Positions 23,975 through 32,838 of a stretch of DNA of 64,000 bases are shown here, one piece after another. The notes under the pieces were generated by a model. It saw only the letters and a list, made by a program, of their open reading frames with translations. It did no database searches and was not told the origin of the DNA. The position numbers were made by a program, and so were the translations under genes. Source of the stretch: Flammeovirgaceae bacterium BBD 1991-12 (GTDB lineage: Bacteria; Bacteroidota; Bacteroidia; Cytophagales; Cyclobacteriaceae); contig LYSV01000025.1 in NCBI GenBank assembly GCA_001657315.1, positions 62,001 through 126,000 on the forward strand, written 5' to 3'. The stretch's first letter is position 1. Each line of letters begins with the position of its first letter.

Positions 23975-25567
23975 TCACTGTGCCGGTGCCGTGTCTTTAT
24001 TAGCAATGGGCCAGACACCGGGTTCGGGAAATGCTATCCCCTTGTTGCTCCCCCTTTGTTGATTGTCATCTCCGTAATAATAGAGCGGCCAGCCTTTGTA
24101 GGTCAGTTGCTTTCTTCCATGTACATCGATGCTTCCGAAGTCATTCTCATTCAGTATCGACGGGATACTGTTCAGGTCTACCGTCTCGAAAATGGGCCAA
24201 ACCTTATTGTTGCCGTTCTCAAAATCAGGTTCCGTAAAATTGTTTTTGTCTTTGGTGTCATTCACCCAAGTATAGAGCGTACGCCCCTGAGCGTCGGTAA
24301 TGTAGTAGGTAAGCTCCTGTCCAGGTTCGTAGTTGCTGTTGTATTCCACTCCGTCAATACCTACCAGTTGTGCCTGAGCGTACATGAGCGAATAGTCGTT
24401 CTTAGCCACGAACCACTTGTCTCCCACACCTTCTCCTTCGGCGTCTCCCGGTTGGGTGTCTCCGGCAAAGTAGTACAGCGGCCAGCCGTCATAGGTCGTT
24501 TGTTTGGCGCCATCCTCCCGCGTGATACTGCTGAATTTTGCAGCGTCAAGCCCTTCGCCTACCTGCAGCTCTTCTCTGTAAAAAACAGGCCAGGTGGTCA
24601 GGCAATCTCCCTCGCAGGCGGACTCACCATTGACATCTTCCGAAAAGAAATACAGTGTCCGTCCACGAGCGTCTGCTATTACTGCTCCGAGATCGACTAC
24701 TCCGGCCAGTTTAACATTGGGTCCTGCCTGAGCTTCTTCCAGGTCCGTATTAGCTATCGGCCAGATGCCAGGCTGTGGAAAGCTTACGCCTTTGGTGCTT
24801 CCACGCTGGAAATTGTCCTGCTGGAAATAATACAGGGGCCATCCCTTATAGGTCAGTTGAGGTACACCAAGTTGGTTATCCGTGGTCATATCAAAGTCTT
24901 CCATACTCAAAATACTCGGCACTGCCTGAAGCTCCTCATAAAAGACAGGCCACGTGGCCGGATCAAGAATGTACTGGCTTATACCATTTCTGTCCGGCAC
25001 AAAGATGTAAAGTGTATTTCCGTCAAAATCAGTAATAAACGGAGTAAGCCCGGGGCCTTCCTCATAGTTTCCATTATACTGCTTACCGTCTTCACCTACC
25101 AGCTGAGCCAGGGCATACATGAGCGAATAATTCGGTTTGGCTACAAACCATTTCTCCTGTGCGCCATCTCCGTTCGTTTCACCTGGGGCGGCATCATTTA
25201 CAAAATAATACAGCGGCCAGCCATTGTAGGCAATCTGTCTTGAACCATCTGATCTTGTGACCGTAGTAAACAGATTGGCATCCAGCCCTTCTCCCACCTG
25301 CAGGTCTTCCTTAAAGAAGACGGGCCAGTTTTCCAGGCAGGCACCCTCGCAGGTAGGTTGACCAGCTACATCTTCACTGAAAAAATAGAGCGAATTGCCC
25401 TCACCATCCGTCATGATGTTCCCAAGGGTGGCGTTACCCACCAGTTTTACATCAGCCGACGGTACTATGGGATCTTCACCCCCGTCATCGTCACCACAGG
25501 CGCTTACAAACAGAAGAGCCGGTAATGACAGCATTAAAAGTGTGCTTTTAAACCATTGCATTTTCAT
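23975..25567 (-). CDS. Lipoprotein with four PF03640-type secreted repeats
   Basis: A 530-residue lipoprotein (MKMQWFKSTLLMLSLPALLFVSAC, C24). Four copies of the YxFxxD / GWPLYYF repeat appear: YFFSED with GWPLYYF (61-122), YIFVPD with GWPLYYF (187-248), YFFSED with GWPLYYF (about 305-368) and YTWVND with GWPLYYY (about 430-500). They form an A-B-A'-B' pattern: residues 40-280 and 285-530 are copies of one two-repeat unit, so a recent internal duplication. Only A units keep the Cys pair CEGxCLxxWPVF. The family (secreted repeat, Lipoprotein_15) has no defined role; it often sits near redox proteins. First gene of the five-gene operon, divergent from the AraC-type regulator. Confidence 0.9.
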   Translation of the reverse strand: MKMQWFKSTLLMLSLPALLFVSACGDDDGGEDPIVPSADVKLVGNATLGNIMTDGEGNSLYFFSEDVAGQPTCEGACLENWPVFFKEDLQVGEGLDANLFTTVTRSDGSRQIAYNGWPLYYFVNDAAPGETNGDGAQEKWFVAKPNYSLMYALAQLVGEDGKQYNGNYEEGPGLTPFITDFDGNTLYIFVPDRNGISQYILDPATWPVFYEELQAVPSILSMEDFDMTTDNQLGVPQLTYKGWPLYYFQQDNFQRGSTKGVSFPQPGIWPIANTDLEEAQAGPNVKLAGVVDLGAVIADARGRTLYFFSEDVNGESACEGDCLTTWPVFYREELQVGEGLDAAKFSSITREDGAKQTTYDGWPLYYFAGDTQPGDAEGEGVGDKWFVAKNDYSLMYAQAQLVGIDGVEYNSNYEPGQELTYYITDAQGRTLYTWVNDTKDKNNFTEPDFENGNNKVWPIFETVDLNSIPSILNENDFGSIDVHGRKQLTYKGWPLYYYGDDNQQRGSNKGIAFPEPGVWPIANKDTAPAQ

Positions 25568-25975
25568 CGTTTTTTAGTTTTAAGATCTGAGGCAAAACAA
25601 AGCGCTGATCTCCACACCGGACGGCTAAAAGAGCGTGAGAGGGATCAACCTGGCCTTAAAGCCGAAAAACAGCCTGTGAATGTTCAGGAGATAGGCTGAA
25701 TCCGGAACTCAGCGTGCTGAACAGGAATAGTGGGGTATGTAACAGATTTCGGGCTGGTAAATGAAGACAACGAAGGCTCATTCACGCATGCCGGATACCC
25801 TGTCACACATCTGGTAATTTTGTAACATGTGTGTTATGGGTTCATGGCTTACGGTTAATAGGCATGGTCACACCATTAACCGATAACCATTAACAAATAA
25901 CATGATCGAAACATCACCAGGCATCCCAACCCATCCTGTGGTACGTAATGGGAAATAAAGATCCTAAATACACTT
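25568..25975. other. 408-base divergent regulatory region
   Basis: No gene. Lies between the repeat-lipoprotein operon (minus) and the AraC-type regulator (plus). It holds two inverted repeats: CACACAT (25804-25810) with ATGTGTG (25827-25833), and CGGTTAAT (25852-25859) with ATTAACCG (25875-25882). The latter is followed by a further CCATTAAC (25887-25894), forming a TTAACC-type repeat cluster. These are candidate sites for the adjacent regulator or a common intergenic repeat. Confidence 0.5.
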
Positions 25976-26782
25976 ATGATCAGTACCTATACCGGCCTGG
26001 AGCTGGACGATTCCTTTTCTGTATCCAGGTACCTCCTTGAAAATGACATTGAGGTATTGGGTATTTCGAACTGGCACAGGTCCCGTCAGTTTCTACTGTA
26101 TGTACCCAAAAATGTGATCAACTACGTAGTAGAAGGACAGAAACGGATGTACTTCAAAAAAAGACTTATCTCCATGAAAAAAGGGGATCTGATGTTCATT
26201 CCGGCAGGGTCATACATTTTCTCCGATGTGACCCGGAGCCCTTCTTCATTCAAAAGTGCCAACATTCTGCTTGACGAGAGAGTATTCAGGATTGGAGAGA
26301 AAGGTTCCAATAACGGGCACCGTGCACAACATTCACATCTTCTTAAGGACCTCATCGCCCGATTGCACAGACTCACCCGAAGCGAAATAGAACTTGAGGA
26401 AATGTTACCGGTCATTGAAAGGGCCATGACCAAACTGCCTGTTCAGCATGAGTCATCAGAGGATGAGATCCGGTTTAAGACTATTGTAAATCTATGTCTT
26501 GGTGACTCAAGGACATTACCGGAGTTTGCCGGGGAGTGTAACATGAGCCTGGCTACTTTCAAGCGTCACTTTACGGCGGCCTTCGGCACTGCTCCAAAGC
26601 AATGGGTACGCGAGAAGAAGCTGGAAATCGCCGACTTCTTATTGAAAACCCACAAACTCTCTGTTACCGATGTCTGTTTTAAGGCCGGCTTTGAAGATGT
26701 TTCCCATTTTATTCAGCTCTACAGGAAACAGTTTGGTGTCACACCCAAACAATCATCCCTGCAGACAAGCAACCATATGTGA
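25976..26782 (+). CDS. AraC-family transcriptional regulator
   Basis: A 268-residue protein. Residues 1-140 are a cupin-like sensor part (VYVPKN-type strand LLYVPKNVINYVVEGQKRMYF and KGDLMFIPAGSYIFSDVTRSP), and residues 165-262 carry two HTH motifs: LPEFAGECNMSLATFKRHFTA and LSVTDVCFKAGFEDVSHFIQ, ending YRKQFGVTPKQ, the AraC signature. The N-terminus resembles the ExsA-like group rather than sugar-binding AraC. No signal peptide; cytoplasmic. Divergent placement suggests control of the 25567-21669 operon. The T9SS gene at 26836 follows after 53 bases and might be read from the same transcript. Confidence 0.9.
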   Translation: MISTYTGLELDDSFSVSRYLLENDIEVLGISNWHRSRQFLLYVPKNVINYVVEGQKRMYFKKRLISMKKGDLMFIPAGSYIFSDVTRSPSSFKSANILLDERVFRIGEKGSNNGHRAQHSHLLKDLIARLHRLTRSEIELEEMLPVIERAMTKLPVQHESSEDEIRFKTIVNLCLGDSRTLPEFAGECNMSLATFKRHFTAAFGTAPKQWVREKKLEIADFLLKTHKLSVTDVCFKAGFEDVSHFIQLYRKQFGVTPKQSSLQTSNHM

Positions 26783-26835
26783 GAATCATGTGTCAAACAA
26801 AGTAGAACAACCTTGAATAAAAAGAACTTCCGGGA

Positions 26836-29487
26836 ATGAATAGGTATCTCCTATCAGTGTTGTTGGCTTTAAATTATACTGCTCATGCACAACAGTGGCA
26901 TATTGAATCTCCCCGGACGGACCGGCCCGTCAATACCTATTACTTTGCAACGGCCCCGTCCGGTACCGACGATTTGTATGCCTTTGGGGCCAGAATGGGA
27001 ATTTTTGATACAGACTCAGAAAGCTGGACCATCAATCCGGACTATACCCTGGAGATTGAGTTTGAAAATAAAGTAAATACCATACCCACACTGGAGAACC
27101 GAAGGGATGTATGTTTTGCAGGCTCCAATACCGGATTTATCATTGCCCAAAACAGGATACTGAAAACCGATGATAAAGGTGCCAACTGGCGCGTAGTATT
27201 GGAATTGTCACCCAACCATTCAAAATATGGCCATTCTGCAGATTTTACCAATATCCACTTCCCTACCCCGCAGACCGGATATGCTGTGGGTACTTTTGAC
27301 AAAATATTCAAAACCACGGATGGCGGTGAAAAATGGAGCGAAATTCAGTGGAGCGATGCCACCGCACCCTACCGTGAATGGGACGAAGTGCACTTCCGAA
27401 CGGAAACCGAAGGTTACGCTGTGGGGTATGAGATCGATGATATTCTGTTGAACATTGGTGTGTACAAAACAGTCATCCTCAAAACCATTGACGGAGGGGC
27501 AAGCTGGGATGAAATAGTACCGCTACCTGCCCCGGGTGAAAGTGATCATCAGCTGCACAGGATGCAGTTCACCTCTGCAAACACAGCTTATCTGGCACTC
27601 ATCAACAGGAATCGTGTTCTGCCCGTTGACAAGCTGTTGAAATCCACGAATGGAGGGAAACAGTGGTCTGAGGTGGATCTGCCTGGCGCTTTTTTCAGTC
27701 TGGTGATTCGCGATATGCACTGGTTCAGCGATACGGAAGGCCTTTTGATCGGCGGGGACGCCGGTTTCGGCCAGGAAAATAAGGTATATACAACGGATGA
27801 TGGTGGGCAGCACTGGGAAGAAATAACGCTAAAGGTGTGGCCTCATATGGGGCTGACCAGTACCTACACTTTTTCCATGGCCTTTCAGGGAGAAAAAGGG
27901 ATTATTGTCGGTAGTGGTGGACATGTGTCTTATACAAAGGATGGCGGTAACTCCTGGCAAACTATTGTTTTTCCATTTCCCAGACTACGCTCTGTTGATA
28001 TGCTCGATACTGACAGGGGCTATGCTGCGGGAGAAAACGGCCTTATGCTGAAAAAAAGTGCCAGTCAGGGTTGGGACACACTTTCCTATCACAACATTTC
28101 TGAGAATGTACAGGATCTGATAGAAGTGGATTTCTTTAATGAACAACACGGCGCCATACGTAATGTTGGTGGTGCTGTTTTCCGCACCGACGACGGCGGA
28201 CAGTCCTGGAAAAGTATTCTTGACGATGTGAACATACGTACACGCAAGATGCAATACCACGAAGACGTCCTGCATGTACTGGCGCGGATACAGGATGAAG
28301 AAAAACTTGTATTGCTGAAGAACAAGGCAGGAGAAGATCAATGGTCCCGCCTTGATATAAACAATGATCCATCTTCCCTGCTGATGCGGAGCGAGATGCA
28401 GGTAGTGAACGATCAGCTCATGTTTGTTCAGCACAATGAACAACTGCTGGTAACGGAGAATGGAGCTGTGACATGGGATAACATTGATATATCTGCACCC
28501 GGGAGTATCTCCAAAATCCTCTTTCTGGATCGGCAGACCGGTTGGGTAACATCAGACCATTCCCGGGAGATATGGAAAACGACGGATGGAGGAAACAAGT
28601 GGGAAAGAGTGTTTGCTGAAAATGACATCAGCACACCCAATAGCCTGGAAATAAGGGAGCTTATCCAGGCGGGTGACGATAAAGCCCTTGCGCTTGTGCA
28701 GGTACATGGCTCCGACGATGTGCTGGCACATGAGGTGTTTCTGGTACTTCCCATTGACCAGGAGGACTGGCAGGTACTTCCTATCCCCTATACGCTGGAA
28801 ACTTCCTTTTGGCCATCGGGTATCAACATCACCGGTGACCGGCTTTTTCTGGCCGGACCCAACGGCAACATTCTAAACTACAGCTTCCGTTCCGGCAATA
28901 CAAATCCGGTGCTGTCGGTGAATACAGGTATTGAGGTACCGGATGGAGGCAATGCAGTCATTTCTGAGAGTCATCTGAAAGTAACGGACGGTAACAATAC
29001 GCCGGAACAAATTGTATATACCCTGGAAGTCGCTCCGACGGCCGGTACGCTAATGAAAGCGGGATCCCCTCTTTCCACCCAGGATACGTTCACCCAATCC
29101 GATATCGACAATGGAGCTCTTCAGTACCAGCACAATGGCTCGGAGATTGACAGTGATTCGTTTTCCTTTTCAGTGACTAACGGCGCCGGTGGAGAGATTG
29201 CCAACACACAGTTCATGATTTCCATTGAGACCATTTTGAGCAATGAAAATGAGGCTCCCGGGATCTTCAGCATTTATCCCAATCCCACCAAAGCTATGGT
29301 TACCGTACAGCATCACGGGCATGAAGCCGTGGTAGTGGCGCATAATACACAGGGGCAGTTTACAGGCCGCTTCCTGCAGGTCCGTTCAGGAGAAAGGCTG
29401 GACCTGAGTGGCTTCCGGCCGGGGTTTTATTTTTTGACGGTAACTACGGGTTCTGAACGTCAGGTATTTAAGCTGGTGGTGGAGTGA
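26836..29487 (+). CDS. T9SS-secreted YCF48/BNR-type beta-propeller protein with cadherin-like domain
   Basis: An 883-residue protein with signal peptide MNRYLLSVLLALNYTAHAQ. From about 90 to 660 runs a series of YCF48-type repeats of the form TGYAVG...IFKTTDGGEKW (also IYTTDDGGQHWEE, VFRTDDGGQSWKS, IWKTTDGGNKWER). Residues 695-800 form a cadherin-like/CSPG-type module (LKVTDGNNTPEQIVYTLEVAP, FTQSDIDNGALQYQHNG, DSFSFSVTNGAGG). The C-terminus (about 808-883) is a type A T9SS sorting domain: FSIYPNPTKAMVTV, then FRPGFYFLTV and the final KLVVE. So it is exported through T9SS and probably kept on the cell surface; ligand unknown. Ends in a strong hairpin. Confidence 0.9.
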   Translation: MNRYLLSVLLALNYTAHAQQWHIESPRTDRPVNTYYFATAPSGTDDLYAFGARMGIFDTDSESWTINPDYTLEIEFENKVNTIPTLENRRDVCFAGSNTGFIIAQNRILKTDDKGANWRVVLELSPNHSKYGHSADFTNIHFPTPQTGYAVGTFDKIFKTTDGGEKWSEIQWSDATAPYREWDEVHFRTETEGYAVGYEIDDILLNIGVYKTVILKTIDGGASWDEIVPLPAPGESDHQLHRMQFTSANTAYLALINRNRVLPVDKLLKSTNGGKQWSEVDLPGAFFSLVIRDMHWFSDTEGLLIGGDAGFGQENKVYTTDDGGQHWEEITLKVWPHMGLTSTYTFSMAFQGEKGIIVGSGGHVSYTKDGGNSWQTIVFPFPRLRSVDMLDTDRGYAAGENGLMLKKSASQGWDTLSYHNISENVQDLIEVDFFNEQHGAIRNVGGAVFRTDDGGQSWKSILDDVNIRTRKMQYHEDVLHVLARIQDEEKLVLLKNKAGEDQWSRLDINNDPSSLLMRSEMQVVNDQLMFVQHNEQLLVTENGAVTWDNIDISAPGSISKILFLDRQTGWVTSDHSREIWKTTDGGNKWERVFAENDISTPNSLEIRELIQAGDDKALALVQVHGSDDVLAHEVFLVLPIDQEDWQVLPIPYTLETSFWPSGINITGDRLFLAGPNGNILNYSFRSGNTNPVLSVNTGIEVPDGGNAVISESHLKVTDGNNTPEQIVYTLEVAPTAGTLMKAGSPLSTQDTFTQSDIDNGALQYQHNGSEIDSDSFSFSVTNGAGGEIANTQFMISIETILSNENEAPGIFSIYPNPTKAMVTVQHHGHEAVVVAHNTQGQFTGRFLQVRSGERLDLSGFRPGFYFLTVTTGSERQVFKLVVE

Positions 29488-29489
29488 GT

Positions 29490-29530
29490 GGGCAGGAGTC
29501 TGACGGTTTGGAACCGTCAGACTCCTGCCC
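29490..29530. terminator. Bidirectional hairpin between convergent genes (repeat family copy 1)
   Basis: A perfect 19-bp stem, GGGCAGGAGTCTGACGGTT with loop TGG, starts three bases after the stop of the T9SS gene and lies 32 bases before the end of the converging permease gene. No T-run. The core GACGGTTTGGAACNGTC recurs at 55628-55658, also just after a stop codon. Confidence 0.6.
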
Positions 29531-29561
29531 GCATTGGACCCGTGACATAATAGCCATCATT

Positions 29562-32207
29562 TCACTCGTCCTTCAGATACTCCACCGGACGCAGCCTTAT
29601 GGACCATAGGATCTGATGAAGATTAGATAAAAGGACAATGCCCGCCAACAGCAATAACCCAAAGAGGTAATTGTCAATTCCAAAATCGATGGCATAGGCA
29701 AAATTATTCAGCCATTGATCGGAAACATAATAAGCCAGAGGCCATGAAACCAGGCATGAAATGACAATGATCGGCAGGTATTCCCGGGTGACCACCCATA
29801 CAATATCTCCGGATGAAGCGCCAAGAACCTTCCTTACCCCTATTTCCCTGGTCCTTCTTCGGAAAGAGTAGGTGGCCAATCCAAAAGCTCCCAGTGATGC
29901 TATAAAAATAGAGAGGATCGTAAACCATGTCATGATCCTGCTGCCCGCCAGCTCACGCTGGTAGGTTTGCCGGATCTCCTCCTCAATGAACATAAGCTCC
30001 ATGGGCTTGTCCTTGTTGAAGGCCTTGTACTCGGCTTCTATGCCTTCAATCTGATGTACAATTGAAGTTCCGGGGGTCAGCCTTATGTTCAAATAATCCG
30101 TATAGTGGTGATGTCTATTGATGTAGATCACCAGAGGTTTTACACTTTCATACAATGACTGGTAGTGGAAGTCCTCCGCTATCCCAATGATTCTTCCCTT
30201 TCTGGTGTTAGCCTTCCCTGTATAAACCGTAAGTTCGATCTCCCGGCCCACTACGTCCTCAATGGCTCCCAGTTGCTCGGCGGCCGACCTGTTGATGATA
30301 AAAGCCTGCTTTTCATCGGTCTTTAGCTCTTTGTTGAAGTCCCTCCCCTCGATCAATTCAATAGCAAAGGTCTTCAGGTAGTCCTCATCCACTCCCAGCG
30401 TGAACCATTCAAACTCACCCCCGTCCGGTTGGTCCGGAATGTTTACATTCAACCCCTGGAATCCCCCGCCCAGGCCAATGATCGTACTGGAAACGGCCAC
30501 ATTTTCTACGAATGACAGGTTGCTCAGATTTTTTTTCAGGGTTTCGTAATTGATCAAGTCATGATCATCCACCATTTTCAACGCCACCACATAGCTCTTG
30601 TCGAAGCCTGTACTTTTTGTTTGCAGGTAGTAATACTGCCTGATCAACAGGATGGTAAACACAATAAGGAACATGGAAATTGAAAACTGGACAGTCACCA
30701 ATGCCTTACGCTGTACCCCTTTATTCATATACCTTCCCAGATTGTTTTTCATCACATCCACCGGGTTGTAGCGTATACTGGTCAATGCGGGGTAGATACC
30801 GGAAATGAAAGCAAGCATCAATGAGCCTGCGACAAGCCATGCCATGGTCCGGTAACTGACGATAAAATCAAGAACTACTGATTTGTCCAGCAACTGGCTG
30901 ATCAGTGGATCCCACAATAAAACCAAAACGCCAACAGACAACAATATGGACAGGCAGATCATTACTGATGATTCCAGAAAAAACTGCCTGATCAGCTGTC
31001 CCGAGGCAGAACCCATCGCCTTCTTGATGCCTACCTCTTTTGTTCGCTGCTGGCTATTGGCCGTTGTGAGGTTCACATAATTAATGGTGGCTATCATAAG
31101 AATGAACCCACCCAGTATAAGAAAAAAGCGCACGCTCACCTGGGTGTTATTGGGTTTCCATTCTCCCTGACGGTCGGAGGTCAGATGGATGCTGTTCAGC
31201 GGCTGAAGAACGAGTTCCGGCTGACCATCCGTATAGTTTTCATTTCCTCTTTGCATCAGGATCTCCTGCCCAAGCTGTTTAAAATCCTCACTATCCGCCT
31301 GGTCTTCAAATTTTGCGTAGAGAAATGTGGTTGGAAAAAACCAGTTATCATGCCATGGCATGATCTGATCAAGACTTTTAAATGAAGCAATGAAATCAAA
31401 GTTAAAATGGGTATTGGAAGGCAGATCTTCCACCACGGCAGTCACCGTGAACTCAAAATCGCCTGCGCCTTCATCGTAATGCATTACCCTGCCCACCGGG
31501 TTTACTTCTCCAAAATACTGTAGCGCCTTACTTTCAGTGATCACCAACTGAAACGGTGCGATCAGTGCCTTTTGCAGCGATCCTTCTACGACCTTGAGGG
31601 GGAAAAGATCAAAGACCGATTCATCGGCAAAGACAAACTGGTGTTCTTTCCTCTTTCTATTCACTTCATAGCTCACATGGCCCGGCCAAAGCATCATCCT
31701 GCTAAAGATGACCTGCTGAGCAAGCCCCTCTTTATACAATTCAATTAAGGGAATGGGGCTTTTGGCTGACTCCTGGTATTCACCATCGGTTGAGTTTATG
31801 GCTATTCTGTAGATCTTTTCATGATCAGGAAAAAAGGTGTCATAGCTGGTTTCCTGGAAATAATAAAACAACAGGATCAAAAATGCCGTAATGCCCAAAA
31901 CAAGACCGGAGAGATTAAGACCGGAAAAGAGCAGGTTCCTTTTAAGTACACGAATGGAGATCTTTAGATTGTGACACCATAGTCCTTTGTTCATTGAGTA
32001 TTGCATTGCTATCGGCTTTTTAAAATTTGACCATCTGAAAAACCTGAGGACATCAAAAAGGAAGGTACGCCGGGCATAGGAAAAACCCCTGTTTTCTCCC
32101 TTAAGGGAGAAAAGCTCGAAAAGGTCCCCTTCTATTTCCTCCAAATAGTCCTTACTGCAAAACCATCTGAGGAAGCGCAGAGACCATCGGGGCGGATATT
32201 GCTTCAT
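29562..32207 (-). CDS. FtsX/MacB-type ABC transporter permease with N-terminal prefix domain
   Basis: An 881-residue protein. The first 75 residues (MKQYPPRWSLRFLRWFC, YLEEIEGDLFELFSL, YARRTFLFDVLRFF) are the permease prefix domain found in PadR-linked Bacteroidota permeases. Two MacB-PCD/FtsX units follow: TM near 100, periplasmic domain to about 390, three TM (VRFFLILGGFILMIATINYVN onward), then a second periplasmic domain and three final TM (ILSIFIASLGAFGLATYSF, YLPIIVISCLVSWPLAYYV, LFGLLLLAGIVLL). The conserved TKEVGIKKAMGS and TREIGVRKVLGAS segments precede helices. No ATPase is encoded alongside. Overlaps the PadR gene by four bases (ATGA), so coupled. Likely a mechanotransmission exporter for peptides or lipids. 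Confidence 0.92.
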   Translation of the reverse strand: MKQYPPRWSLRFLRWFCSKDYLEEIEGDLFELFSLKGENRGFSYARRTFLFDVLRFFRWSNFKKPIAMQYSMNKGLWCHNLKISIRVLKRNLLFSGLNLSGLVLGITAFLILLFYYFQETSYDTFFPDHEKIYRIAINSTDGEYQESAKSPIPLIELYKEGLAQQVIFSRMMLWPGHVSYEVNRKRKEHQFVFADESVFDLFPLKVVEGSLQKALIAPFQLVITESKALQYFGEVNPVGRVMHYDEGAGDFEFTVTAVVEDLPSNTHFNFDFIASFKSLDQIMPWHDNWFFPTTFLYAKFEDQADSEDFKQLGQEILMQRGNENYTDGQPELVLQPLNSIHLTSDRQGEWKPNNTQVSVRFFLILGGFILMIATINYVNLTTANSQQRTKEVGIKKAMGSASGQLIRQFFLESSVMICLSILLSVGVLVLLWDPLISQLLDKSVVLDFIVSYRTMAWLVAGSLMLAFISGIYPALTSIRYNPVDVMKNNLGRYMNKGVQRKALVTVQFSISMFLIVFTILLIRQYYYLQTKSTGFDKSYVVALKMVDDHDLINYETLKKNLSNLSFVENVAVSSTIIGLGGGFQGLNVNIPDQPDGGEFEWFTLGVDEDYLKTFAIELIEGRDFNKELKTDEKQAFIINRSAAEQLGAIEDVVGREIELTVYTGKANTRKGRIIGIAEDFHYQSLYESVKPLVIYINRHHHYTDYLNIRLTPGTSIVHQIEGIEAEYKAFNKDKPMELMFIEEEIRQTYQRELAGSRIMTWFTILSIFIASLGAFGLATYSFRRRTREIGVRKVLGASSGDIVWVVTREYLPIIVISCLVSWPLAYYVSDQWLNNFAYAIDFGIDNYLFGLLLLAGIVLLSNLHQILWSIRLRPVEYLKDE

Positions 32208-32527
32208 GACAGGGAGGGTCTGATCCTTTTGTACAAACTGCTTCTGATCTCGTAGATCTCATCCAGTATGGCCAGGCCGGCATGGGTCAGGGTATAGATA
32301 CGTTTTCTCCTGCCTCCTCTTTCACTGGTTGCTCCGCCCATCCTTGACTTCATAAAACCCTTATCTTCTAACCGGCGCAAAACGGTATGAATGGCGCCTA
32401 TATTTACCTCCCTGCCAGTGGTCTCTTTTATTTCCGCAACAATGGCCACTCCGTAAGCCTCATCACGTAACGCTGCAGCAGTCAATAAGATGAGCTCTTC
32501 AAGTTCTCCAATAAATTTTCCTTTCAT
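32204..32527 (-). CDS. PadR-family transcriptional regulator
   Basis: A 107-residue winged-helix protein: ELEELILLTAAALRDEAYGVAIVAEIKE, then VNIGAIHTVLRRLEDKGFMKSRMG and GGRRKRIYTLTHAGLAILDEI, the PadR pattern of Y-G-x-x-I, a recognition helix reading GAIHTVLRRLE, and a wing with RRKxYxLT. It overlaps the permease gene by four bases (ATGA), meaning coupled translation; PadR proteins in this arrangement normally repress their own operon and respond to a small molecule or stress. A -7-like TATATTTG lies about 20 bases upstream of the start. Confidence 0.92.
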   Translation of the reverse strand: MKGKFIGELEELILLTAAALRDEAYGVAIVAEIKETTGREVNIGAIHTVLRRLEDKGFMKSRMGGATSERGGRRKRIYTLTHAGLAILDEIYEIRSSLYKRIRPSLS

Positions 32528-32838
32528 ATGAAAAGGTATTTATCATACAAATATAAAACTAATGGATTTTTCGAAAAGAAACAAACCTGATTTGCGAGAA
32601 CCCTACCGGAGCTCAATGGATTCCCATATTCTGCCAGAGACCATTCTACTTGTTGGTTCCCATCGTTCAAAAGGAAGGTACTGTTTGTCAAGTTGTTAAC
32701 ATGGACTTTGACATTGCAATTTATTGCCGCTGCCACCCTCCTCACCCTCCTGCCTTACCTGTTCAGGTCCATTGGAATCATTGGTACCGCGGTGTCTCTT
32801 TATCAGTTTTATTGGATCAGGACGATTCATATTGCTTT
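32528..32838. other. 311-base intergenic region
   Basis: No supported gene. It carries the padR promoter at its left end. A plus-strand open frame without ATG (about 32594-32842) would read hydrophobic near its end (FIAAATLLTLLPYLFRSIG), which could be chance or a decayed membrane-protein tail. Otherwise featureless. Confidence 0.35.
32548..32555 (-). promoter_or_regulatory. -7-like element for the padR-permease operon
   Basis: On the minus strand TATATTTG is a full match to TAnnTTTG, 20 bases before the PadR ATG. The -33 region is weak (TTTC about 22 bases upstream). TATTT and AAATA (32539-32555) form a short dyad across it, a possible PadR site. Confidence 0.4.

Noticed and set aside
23807-25243. 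A 478-codon open frame on the plus strand
   Set aside because: It lies wholly antisense to the repeat-lipoprotein and cytochrome-like genes, has no domain or signal, and its length follows from the duplicated composition of the minus-strand gene.
32524-32745. A 73-codon minus-strand frame just upstream of and overlapping padR
   Set aside because: It covers the likely padR promoter and has no recognisable features.
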